A DNA stretch of 64,000 bases from Marinobacterium rhizophilum. GTDB taxonomy: Bacteria; Pseudomonadota; Gammaproteobacteria; Pseudomonadales; Balneatricaceae. The notes beneath the pieces were generated by a model. It had not been told where the DNA came from. It saw nothing but the letters and a program-made list of their open reading frames with translations, and searched no databases. Made by a program: the position numbers and the translations under genes. Position 1 is the first letter of the stretch; every line of letters begins with the position of its first letter. Positions 51,676 through 57,966 of this stretch are shown one piece after another. The stretch spans positions 1,984,001-2,048,000 of the forward strand of contig NZ_CP073347.1 in NCBI RefSeq assembly GCF_024397915.1, in the 5' to 3' direction.

Positions 51676-52557
51676 TCAGCCTCCCAGCCTTGTCCCCCAC
51701 CCGAGCTTTTCGCGGCAGGTCAGGTAAAAGTCATAATTGAGCGGATGCAGTAGCTTGAGCTTGTGCGGCTTTTTATGAATCGTAATAACATCGCCCGGCG
51801 CCAGGCTAAAGCTCAGCTGACCATCACAGGACACGGTTGGATAGGTTTTATTGTTGTCACTAATGACCAGCTTGAGCTCGCTATTGCCGTCCACCACGAT
51901 TGGGCGGCTGGATAGCGTATGGGGGAACATGGGCACCAGCACCAGAGCATCGAGCTTGGGTGACATGATAGGGCCGCCCCCCGATAGCGAGTAGGCCGTG
52001 GAACCTGTCGGCGTTGCCACGATAAGACCATCGGAGCGCTGCGTGTAGACAAACTGCCCCTCGATAAACAGCTCGAACTGAATCATGCGAGTCGCCTTGC
52101 CCGGGTGCAGCACAATATCGTTCAGGGCCGTGCCCTCGCCGATAGGCTCTCCTTCGCGCTTGACGATCATATCGAGCAGAAAGCGACTCTCGACCGTATA
52201 CTTCCCCTCCAGTACCTCGGCTACCTTTTCCTCGATATCGGCCGGCGATATATCGGTGAGAAAACCCAGGTTGCCGCGATTCACACCCAGTACCGGCACA
52301 TGGGACGGTGACAGCGCGCGGGCAGCGCCCAGCAGGCTGCCATCACCGCCGACCACAATCACCAGATCACAGATTTCGCCCATCATTTTTTGCTTGCACG
52401 TCTGCTGACCATGACCGGGAATAGTGTCGGAAATGCGCTCATCCAGCACAGTATTGAGCCCGCGCTCATTCAGAAAGCGAATCAGCTGCTTCAGCGTATC
52501 GATAACCGACTTGCTGCCAAGGCGCCCGATCAAGCCTACATTGCGAAAATAGTCCAT
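51676..52557 (-). CDS. nadK: NAD kinase
   Basis: A 293-aa enzyme phosphorylating NAD to NADP with ATP or polyphosphate. Seen: VIVVGGDGSLLGAAR, NRGNLGFLTD, the short motif ALNDIVLHPG (Asp instead of the more usual Glu after Asn), SDGLIVATPTGSTAYSLSGGGPI and ISCDGQ-like VSCDGQLSF. First gene of the nadK-phosphatase-rhomboid group. A perfect 12-bp hairpin lies 34-62 nt upstream of its start. Confidence 0.95.
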   Translation of the reverse strand: MDYFRNVGLIGRLGSKSVIDTLKQLIRFLNERGLNTVLDERISDTIPGHGQQTCKQKMMGEICDLVIVVGGDGSLLGAARALSPSHVPVLGVNRGNLGFLTDISPADIEEKVAEVLEGKYTVESRFLLDMIVKREGEPIGEGTALNDIVLHPGKATRMIQFELFIEGQFVYTQRSDGLIVATPTGSTAYSLSGGGPIMSPKLDALVLVPMFPHTLSSRPIVVDGNSELKLVISDNNKTYPTVSCDGQLSFSLAPGDVITIHKKPHKLKLLHPLNYDFYLTCREKLGWGTRLGG

Positions 52558-52590
52558 CTAACCACCCTGTTGTTAAGCCATTAACCCGGC

Positions 52591-52619
52591 GGACAAACAG
52601 GCTCCCTGCCTGTTTGTCC
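52591..52619 (-). promoter_or_regulatory. Perfect hairpin upstream of nadK
   Basis: GGACAAACAGGC (52591-52602) and GCCTGTTTGTCC (52608-52619) form a 12-bp stem with a TCCCT loop, in the leader or promoter of nadK. No U run follows on the minus strand, so it may be an operator or RNA element rather than a terminator. Confidence 0.6.
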
Positions 52620-52723
52620 ATCACGCCAGATGCTCCGTATCCCAAGGGAATGGGCGCAACTACGCGGACATGCTGACTTCTCTGGCGTTCGCACCGGGCT
52701 TTAGTTCAACCAAAGGCCCAATG

Positions 52724-52743
52724 ATGAAGCATTCATGCTTCAT
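52724..52743. other. AT-rich palindrome between nadK and the PLP gene
   Basis: ATGAAGCAT-TC-ATGCTTCAT, a 9-bp perfect stem, 28 nt past the stop of the D-cysteine desulfhydrase-like gene. It may be its terminator or a protein site. Confidence 0.5.
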
Positions 52744-52770
52744 GTATTAACCCACCGGATTAATAACCGC

Positions 52771-53739
52771 TCAAAGCGGCAGCCCGCCGCGGTAAGCATG
52801 CCCTTGATCGTACAATGTTTTTTCCATTCCTCTAAGCCCCTGCAGCCCGCCTGTATGAATCAGCAGCACCCGGGAGCCCGCACGAACCTCACCGTCGGCC
52901 ACCAGCTGATTGAACCGCAGCAGCATTTTTCCGGTATAAACGGGATCCAGCACCACACCTGTCTTGTGCGTGAAAGCCGGCATAAAAGCTGCCAACAACG
53001 GCGATATTCGACCATAGCCGCCACAGTGGGCGTCAAGCTGGAGCTTCCAGCTACCCGAGTCCATGACCCCGGCCTGCTGCAGCAAACCGGCGATATCGGC
53101 CTGCAGAAAGGCCCCGCCCTTGAGAGCCGAAAACCCGAGAACGCGGGTATTTTGCGGGCATGATGCGATCAGCCCTGCCAGGGTGCCGCCGGTACCGACC
53201 GCAGCACAGACAAGATCAAAGGCCGGCACGCCTTGCAGACCCGCCAATATCTCGCGACAGCCTGCCAGCCCCAGAGCCCCAAAGCCGCCTTCGGCTATCA
53301 GGCCAAAACGGCCGAAACGCCTGCGCAGCTGCCGCCGAAAAGCGCCGTCCTGCTTGTTCCGATAGGTTACCCGGTCCACAAATTCGAGCTGCATGCCCCA
53401 GGCACTGGCATCCGACAGGGTCGGGTTGCTGGCGTAGGCAGGCTCGCCGCGGATAACACCGATCGTCTCGATACCCATGGCCTGGCCTGCGAACGCCAGT
53501 GCATGCACATGATTGGAATAGGCTCCGCCAAAGGTAAGCACGCGCCGCTCGCCGCGCTCAACCAGGTCCTGCAGTGTGTATTTGAGCTTGTACCACTTGT
53601 TGCCACTGATGCGCGAGTGAGCCAGATCGAGGCGCAACAACCAGACATCCACACCGGCACGGCTGTACAAATCCAGTTCCAATGGTTGCAGCGGAACCTG
53701 CGGCGCACTCTCAAAGGGATTGAAAGAACATGGCTTCAT
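52771..53739 (-). CDS. D-cysteine desulfhydrase / ACC deaminase family PLP enzyme
   Basis: A 322-aa fold-type II PLP enzyme. The PLP lysine is in RISGNKWYKLKY (Lys48); others are GGAYSNHVHALA, the phosphate loop GTGGTLAG and LLIHTGGLQG. Relatives split into D-cysteine desulfhydrase and 1-aminocyclopropane-1-carboxylate deaminase. True ACC deaminases are longer, about 338 aa, with a particular Tyr/Glu pair that I cannot confirm here, so D-cysteine desulfhydrase-like is the safer call. Confidence 0.85.
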   Translation of the reverse strand: MKPCSFNPFESAPQVPLQPLELDLYSRAGVDVWLLRLDLAHSRISGNKWYKLKYTLQDLVERGERRVLTFGGAYSNHVHALAFAGQAMGIETIGVIRGEPAYASNPTLSDASAWGMQLEFVDRVTYRNKQDGAFRRQLRRRFGRFGLIAEGGFGALGLAGCREILAGLQGVPAFDLVCAAVGTGGTLAGLIASCPQNTRVLGFSALKGGAFLQADIAGLLQQAGVMDSGSWKLQLDAHCGGYGRISPLLAAFMPAFTHKTGVVLDPVYTGKMLLRFNQLVADGEVRAGSRVLLIHTGGLQGLRGMEKTLYDQGHAYRGGLPL

Positions 53740-53866
53740 GGGCGCTTAAGCTACCAGATCAGTCGCGGCCTGCCTATGCACCGGCACCAGGTTACGGATA
53801 CGACGAAGGAACGCAGGCGATGCCGCCCAGGCAGATCAAACAAGAGGAGACGCCCGAGAGACAGGC

Positions 53867-53892
53867 AAAAAAAAGCCACTTCGAAAAGTGGC
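53867..53892 (-). terminator. Terminator of the tRNA array
   Basis: GCCACTT (53875-53881) pairs with AAGTGGC (53886-53892), followed by eight T on the minus strand (53874-53867), immediately after the last tRNA-Asp. The stem overlaps the tRNA CCA end. Confidence 0.85.
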
Positions 53893-53965
53893 GGAACGGA
53901 CGGGACTCGAACCCGCGACCCCCTGCGTGACAGGCAGGTATTCTAACCAACTGAACTACCGCTCC
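53889..53965 (-). tRNA. tRNA-Asp(GUC), array copy 1
   Basis: 77 nt including encoded CCA. The anticodon loop is CTGTCAC in a CCTGC/GCAGG stem. The acceptor is GGAGCGG pairing with CCGTTCC; the fifth pair is C-G here but T-A in the other four copies, a compensatory change. Confidence 0.97.
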
Positions 53966-53969
53966 GTTA

Positions 53970-54045
53970 TGGTGGGCGAAGAGGGGTTCGAACCCCCGAC
54001 CCTCTGCTTGTAAGGCAGACGCTCTCCCAACTGAGCTATTCGCCC
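53970..54045 (-). tRNA. tRNA-Val(UAC), array copy 1
   Basis: 76 nt including encoded CCA. Anticodon loop CTTACAA in a TCTGC/GCAGA stem; acceptor GGGCGAA with TTCGCCC. Confidence 0.97.
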
Positions 54046-54121
54046 ATAACGCTGGCTCAATACGACGCTTCAGCACTTTGAAACGAAGTTTTTCCACTCT
54101 AACTAGCCACTTTCGAAAAAG

Positions 54122-54202
54122 TGGCGGAATGGACGGGACTTAACCCCCGACCGATCCTGTGATGAAATGACAGGCAACTATTCCAACCTGCTATTTCAGC
54201 AC
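54122..54202 (-). pseudogene. Degenerate tRNA-Asp-like segment 1
   Basis: On the minus strand the 3' half is close to tRNA-Asp (ending GTCCATTCCGCCA), but the T loop has lost TTCGA (GTTAAGT instead), the anticodon arm is CCTGT-CATTTCATC-ACAGG, and the 5' end (GTGCTGA) does not pair with the acceptor 3' strand. It cannot fold as a normal cloverleaf. Confidence 0.8.
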
Positions 54203-54233
54203 ACATCTTTCAAGCTTCCCACCTTCGAAAAAG

Positions 54234-54310
54234 TGGCGGAATGGACGGGACTCGAACCCGCGACCCCCTGCGTGACAGGCAGGTATTCTAACCAACTGAA
54301 CTACCACTCC
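54234..54310 (-). tRNA. tRNA-Asp(GUC), array copy 2
   Basis: Identical in anticodon arm to copy 1; acceptor GGAGTGG with CCATTCC. 77 nt with CCA. Confidence 0.97.
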
Positions 54311-54314
54311 GTTA

Positions 54315-54390
54315 TGGTGGGCGAAGAGGGGTTCGAACCCCCGACCCTCTGCTTGTAAGGCAGACGCTCTCCCAACTGAGCTATTCGCCC
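54315..54390 (-). tRNA. tRNA-Val(UAC), array copy 2
   Basis: Same 76-nt sequence as Val copy 1. Confidence 0.97.
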
Positions 54391-54467
54391 ATAACGCTGG
54401 CCATTATTCGACGTTCCGGCACCTTGAAACGACGTCTTTCTGTTCAAACTTCCCACTTTCGAAAAAG

Positions 54468-54548
54468 TGGCGGGATGGACGGAACTTAACCCCCGACCGA
54501 TCCTGTGATGAGATGACAGGCAACTATTCCAACCTGCTATTTCAGCAC
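54468..54548 (-). pseudogene. Degenerate tRNA-Asp-like segment 2
   Basis: As segment 1 with a few substitutions (CATCTCATC loop, CCGTCCATCCCGCCA end); 81 nt, exactly 346 bp from segment 1. Confidence 0.8.
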
Positions 54549-54579
54549 CCATTTTTCAAGCTTTCCACTTTCGAAAAAG

Positions 54580-54656
54580 TGGCGGAATGGACGGGACTCG
54601 AACCCGCGACCCCCTGCGTGACAGGCAGGTATTCTAACCAACTGAACTACCACTCC
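54580..54656 (-). tRNA. tRNA-Asp(GUC), array copy 3
   Basis: Same 77-nt sequence as Asp copy 2. Confidence 0.97.
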
Positions 54657-54660
54657 GTTA

Positions 54661-54736
54661 TGGTGGGCGAAGAGGGGTTCGAACCCCCGACCCTCTGCTT
54701 GTAAGGCAGACGCTCTCCCAACTGAGCTATTCGCCC
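54661..54736 (-). tRNA. tRNA-Val(UAC), array copy 3
   Basis: Same 76-nt sequence as Val copy 1. Confidence 0.97.
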
Positions 54737-54813
54737 ATAACGCTGGCCACTATTCGACGTTCCGGCACCTTGAAACGACGTCTTTCTGTTCAAGCTTCCC
54801 ACTTTCGAAAAAG

Positions 54814-54894
54814 TGGCGGAATGGACGGAACTTAACCCCCGACCGATCCTGTGATGAGATGACAGGCAACTATTCTAACCTGCTATTTCAGCAC
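54814..54894 (-). pseudogene. Degenerate tRNA-Asp-like segment 3
   Basis: 81 nt, 346 bp from segment 2; same lost T-loop motif and non-pairing 5' end. Confidence 0.8.
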
Positions 54895-54925
54895 TCATCT
54901 TTCAAGCTTTCCACTTTCGAAAAAG

Positions 54926-55002
54926 TGGCGGAATGGACGGGACTCGAACCCGCGACCCCCTGCGTGACAGGCAGGTATTCTAACCAACTGAACTACCACT
55001 CC
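54926..55002 (-). tRNA. tRNA-Asp(GUC), array copy 4
   Basis: Same 77-nt sequence as Asp copy 2. Confidence 0.97.
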
Positions 55003-55006
55003 GTTA

Positions 55007-55082
55007 TGGTGGGCGAAGAGGGGTTCGAACCCCCGACCCTCTGCTTGTAAGGCAGACGCTCTCCCAACTGAGCTATTCGCCC
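55007..55082 (-). tRNA. tRNA-Val(UAC), array copy 4
   Basis: Same 76-nt sequence as Val copy 1. Confidence 0.97.
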
Positions 55083-55159
55083 ATAACGCTGGCCATTGTT
55101 CGACGTTTCGGCACCTTGAAACGACGTCTTTCTACGCTAACTTTCCACTTTCGAAAAAG

Positions 55160-55240
55160 TGCTGGACTGGACAGGACTTAATCCCCGACCGATCCTGTGA
55201 TGAGATGACAGGCAATTATCCTAACCTGCTATTTCAGCAC
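55160..55240 (-). pseudogene. Degenerate tRNA-Asp-like segment 4
   Basis: The most diverged copy: the CCA has become GCA and the acceptor 3' strand carries further changes, while the 5' part is kept. First relic in transcription order. Confidence 0.78.
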
Positions 55241-55270
55241 CCATCTTTCAAGCTTCCCACTTTCGAAAAG

Positions 55271-55347
55271 TGGCGGAATGGACGGGACTCGAACCCGCGA
55301 CCCCCTGCGTGACAGGCAGGTATTCTAACCAACTGAACTACCACTCC
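55271..55347 (-). tRNA. tRNA-Asp(GUC), array copy 5 (promoter-proximal)
   Basis: Same 77-nt sequence as Asp copy 2; first gene behind the array promoter. Confidence 0.97.
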
Positions 55348-55432
55348 GCAGCTTGATCGAGGGAAGATTACACATCAACCACCCCCGAGATCAACCGCCC
55401 TGAACATGTTGTTGCCTCAGAACGGAGTGCGA

Positions 55433-55460
55433 ATTCTAATGATTTTGTGAGTGCTGTCAA
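55433..55460 (-). promoter_or_regulatory. Promoter of the tRNA array
   Basis: On the minus strand a perfect TTGACA (55460-55455), a 16-bp spacer and TAGAAT (55438-55433), then a GC-rich CGCACTCC discriminator as in stringently controlled stable-RNA promoters. It is about 86 bp upstream of the first tRNA. The rest of the 394-bp gap to syd holds no gene; a T/A-rich run at 55470-55485 may be an UP element. Confidence 0.85.
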
Positions 55461-55741
55461 ACGTTTAGCGGCATTTTTTTTAAGTCATTTCAGCATCGAA
55501 CACTTTTCATACAAAAACGACACCTCGATCAACACAGGTGTGTCGGCGACACCCGCACCACCTGCACGATTCGACACCCGCCAGCCCCCTGGCTGACTTT
55601 CTCTCACACCAATTCGCTCGACACGCAGCCCTATTGCACAATCAAATCGCAAGCAGATAGAGTAGCCGCATCGACAGACACTGATCGAGCAGGCAGGCGC
55701 ACAGCGCACCCTGCTCCCACTACCCGGATTCGATTAACGCC

Positions 55742-56317
55742 ATGACCCCCAGCGCCAGCACCGCCCAGGCACTTGATCGCTACATGGATCGTGCCCTTGA
55801 ATACCAGCTAGCACACGCCGGCCGCCTGCCACTGCTCCCCTTTGATGCCAAATGGAGCTCGGACTGCTACGCAACCCAGGCCGCAGACGACGAACCGACG
55901 CCATGGCGCCCCGTGCGACAGACCGAAGACAGCGACCTGTTCGAGCGCATAGGCCAGGCACTGGAGCAAAAAATCCATCCCGACATCGTGACGTTCTACA
56001 GCCGCTACTGGTCCGACCCGTTGCCCGCCCGCCACCTGTCGAACAAACTGGTGCTGCTGCAGCTGTGGAACCCGGAGGACGGCGAGCGCCTGCGCGGCAA
56101 CCTGCTCGGGCACGCGCTGATGAAAGCCCGCAAGAAACAGCCCCTGACGCTGTTTTTCGCCAGCACCGAGCCTGAAGACATGTTTATCAGCATTAACAAC
56201 AGCGATGGCACCGTCTGGCTCGAAGCCCCGGGCAAGAAGCCACTGCGCCAGATTGCCGATAGCCTGGCGGCGTTTCTGGACGCCCTGGAACCCGACACCA
56301 TTGCGGATCAGGAGTAA
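55742..56317 (+). CDS. syd: SecY-interacting protein Syd
   Basis: A 191-aa soluble protein. Recognised by ALDRYMDRALEYQLAHAGRLP, FDAKWSSDCY, IHPDIVTFYSRYWSDPLPA and FFASTEPEDMFISINNSDGTVWLE. In E. coli Syd binds cytoplasmic loops of SecY, with a proposed proofreading role for the translocon. Full length. It is followed 3 nt later by the YajG-like lipoprotein gene, so the two are probably one operon. Confidence 0.93.
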   Translation: MTPSASTAQALDRYMDRALEYQLAHAGRLPLLPFDAKWSSDCYATQAADDEPTPWRPVRQTEDSDLFERIGQALEQKIHPDIVTFYSRYWSDPLPARHLSNKLVLLQLWNPEDGERLRGNLLGHALMKARKKQPLTLFFASTEPEDMFISINNSDGTVWLEAPGKKPLRQIADSLAAFLDALEPDTIADQE

Positions 56318-56320
56318 GTC

Positions 56321-56911
56321 ATGCCTCGCCTGCTACCCCTAATGTTCTGCCTGTTTGCCCTGACTCTCGGTGGCTGCACGAGCCTCAGCCCGCAACAGAT
56401 CGAGCTTCAGCCCCAGATCGATAGCTGGCAACGTCTGCCCAGCGGCATCCAGGTCGAACTGGACGCCAAGGACCTGCGCAGCTCACCGATCATTGGCCAC
56501 CGCGTCTCGCGCTTCGAGCAGAACGCCTTTATCACTTTGGCCCGGGATGCTCGCTACACCCTGCTGAGCAGTGCCCAGCAGGGACTGCGCCAGATGGGCG
56601 CATACCAGTTTGGCCCTGCAACCGGGCAACGCGGTCAACTGAAGATCACCCTGCTGCTGGACGAACTGAGCTACAAGGCCAGCCAGGAAGGCTCACAGCA
56701 ACAGGTAAGACTGCAAATGAAACTGCGCCTGGTGGCCCAGATGAACGGTCGCTCGCTAAGCGGGGAGTACAGGTCCGAGCAGCGCTACCAGTCCCCTTTT
56801 ACACCGTCCGAGAGCAAAAACCAGGAACTGTTCAACCTCCTGGCCAGCGACACCCTGACCCGCGCCTTTAACGACCCCAAGTTGCTGCAATTCATCAACC
56901 AGCAATACTAG
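56321..56911 (+). CDS. YajG-family lipoprotein
   Basis: A 196-aa lipoprotein with signal peptide MPRLLPLMFCLFALTLGGC and lipobox LGGC (Cys19). The mature part (DARYTLLSSAQQGLRQMGA, LKITLLLDELSYKAS, GEYRSEQRYQSPFTPSESKNQELF) fits the YajG family of outer-membrane lipoproteins of unknown function. The position after Cys is Thr, so no inner-membrane retention signal is seen. Its stop codon TAG is the left end of a MITE-like element. Confidence 0.84.
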   Translation: MPRLLPLMFCLFALTLGGCTSLSPQQIELQPQIDSWQRLPSGIQVELDAKDLRSSPIIGHRVSRFEQNAFITLARDARYTLLSSAQQGLRQMGAYQFGPATGQRGQLKITLLLDELSYKASQEGSQQQVRLQMKLRLVAQMNGRSLSGEYRSEQRYQSPFTPSESKNQELFNLLASDTLTRAFNDPKLLQFINQQY

Positions 56912-57073
56912 GAGGCTGTCCGACAACACTCAACCTACTGCGAACCACCTGAGCTTGGCTGATTTTCGTGCTGCTTGGCGTTAAATAGAACCACTATTCG
57001 CCTTAAAACACCGCAAAAATCAGCTCAAGCCAGCCGGCTCTCGCTACGGTCAGCATGCTCGGACAGCCTCCTA
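56909..57073. mobile_element. MITE-like element, copy 2
   Basis: 165 bp between convergent genes, with perfect terminal inverted repeats: TAGGAGGCTGTCCGA at 56909-56923 and its complement at 57059-57073. If the outer TA is counted as a duplicated target, the element is GGAGG...CCTCC flanked by TA on each side, as in IS630/Tc1-type insertion. The interior matches copy 1 at 33753-33914 in the same internal blocks. No coding capacity. Confidence 0.85.
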
Positions 57074-57083
57074 ACCAGCGCCG

Positions 57084-57752
57084 TTACCAGCCGACGGTCA
57101 TGGAAAGCAGGCGACTGATCTGGCACAGGGGCCGGCCCGATTCCTGCTGCCATTGATTGAAGGCCTGCTGCACCAGGCGCAGGTCGCGCTGTGCCGTTGG
57201 CCTTTTGTCCACGATGCCCTGGGCGACCAGGGCGGCGACCACATCGTCGGTCAGCAGGAAAGTGTCCTTGCCCACCATACGCAGGAAATACGGCCCCGAG
57301 TTGCCACCCAGCTGAGCACCCTGCTTTTTTAACAGCAACCAGAGCCCGGTTATATCGTCCACAGGCCAGTGCGCCAGAAAACGCGCAAAACTGCCGTGCC
57401 GTGCCGCCAGCTCCGTAACCATCAGGGCATTGGCCCGCACGGACTTGAGCTTGCCAAAGTGCCGGATCAGCTTGTCATTCTGCATCAGGCGCTCAAGCTG
57501 CTCGTCCGACATCAGCGCCACCTTGTGCGGATCAAACCCCCAGAACGCCACTTCAAACGCCGGCCAGCGCGCGTCCACCAGGGAATGCTTGAGGCCCGCC
57601 CGAAATACCCGCCGACAGAGGTCGGACAGCAACCTGTCATCAGCAACCGCCGCCAACTGGTCTGCCGTCAACGGCGCAGGCAGAAGCGCCTCGACATCCC
57701 GGTCGGCGTGGTGTTCCACCACCTGCTGGTACAGCCACTGAAAAGACTTCAT
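57084..57752 (-). CDS. DNA-3-methyladenine glycosylase I-like protein
   Basis: A 222-aa helical protein of the Tag/COG2818 type. RVFRAGLKHSLVDARWPAFEVAFWGFDPHKVALMSDEQLERL and LIRHFGKLKSVRANA (in parts) follow the Tag pattern for removal of 3-methyladenine from DNA. It lacks the Cys/His zinc ligands of canonical E. coli Tag, so substrate range is uncertain. The ATG at 57752 is preferred to the GTG at 57758 because GGGAG is then at normal distance. Confidence 0.78.
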   Translation of the reverse strand: MKSFQWLYQQVVEHHADRDVEALLPAPLTADQLAAVADDRLLSDLCRRVFRAGLKHSLVDARWPAFEVAFWGFDPHKVALMSDEQLERLMQNDKLIRHFGKLKSVRANALMVTELAARHGSFARFLAHWPVDDITGLWLLLKKQGAQLGGNSGPYFLRMVGKDTFLLTDDVVAALVAQGIVDKRPTAQRDLRLVQQAFNQWQQESGRPLCQISRLLSMTVGW

Positions 57753-57966
57753 CGCCACTCTCTCCCATCCCTGCTACTCATGCGCCTGCTAATCACCACA
57801 TCCGCGGCAGCGCTGCTATTTGGGGCCGCATATTCTTTTGCACCGGAAAAGGACGTATGATTTATCCCTTTTTCGCCAATGGACACAGGCACTTCGCCAA
57901 AGCGTGTCCCGCCAGTCGCAGTGGCTCGAATCAAACGCAACTGCAATGGAGTTCAGGGTTGCAACC

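Larger units (their letters stand above)
53889..55347 (-). repeat. Tandem tRNA array, 345-346 bp unit
   Basis: Four consecutive 345-346 bp units, each with one tRNA-Val, one tRNA-Asp and one degenerate tRNA-Asp-like segment, plus one extra tRNA-Asp at the 5' end. Read on the minus strand the order is Asp, relic, Val, Asp, relic, Val, Asp, relic, Val, Asp, relic, Val, Asp. Asp starts at 54234, 54580, 54926 and 55271, and relic starts at 54122, 54468, 54814 and 55160, show the period. Spacers also repeat. Confidence 0.95.

Noticed and set aside
52771..53739. Firm call as ACC deaminase
   Set aside because: Length and visible motifs fit D-cysteine desulfhydrase at least as well; discriminating residues cannot be verified by eye.
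54167..55050. Three near-identical plus-strand 63-aa frames containing EWTGLEPATPCVTGRYSNQL
   Set aside because: Translation of the antisense of tRNA-Asp and tRNA-Val; this peptide is a known spurious annotation from tRNA genes.
53889..55347. CRISPR array as an explanation of the regular repeats
   Set aside because: The unit is 346 bp and consists of tRNA genes; no short direct repeat with unique spacers and no cas genes.
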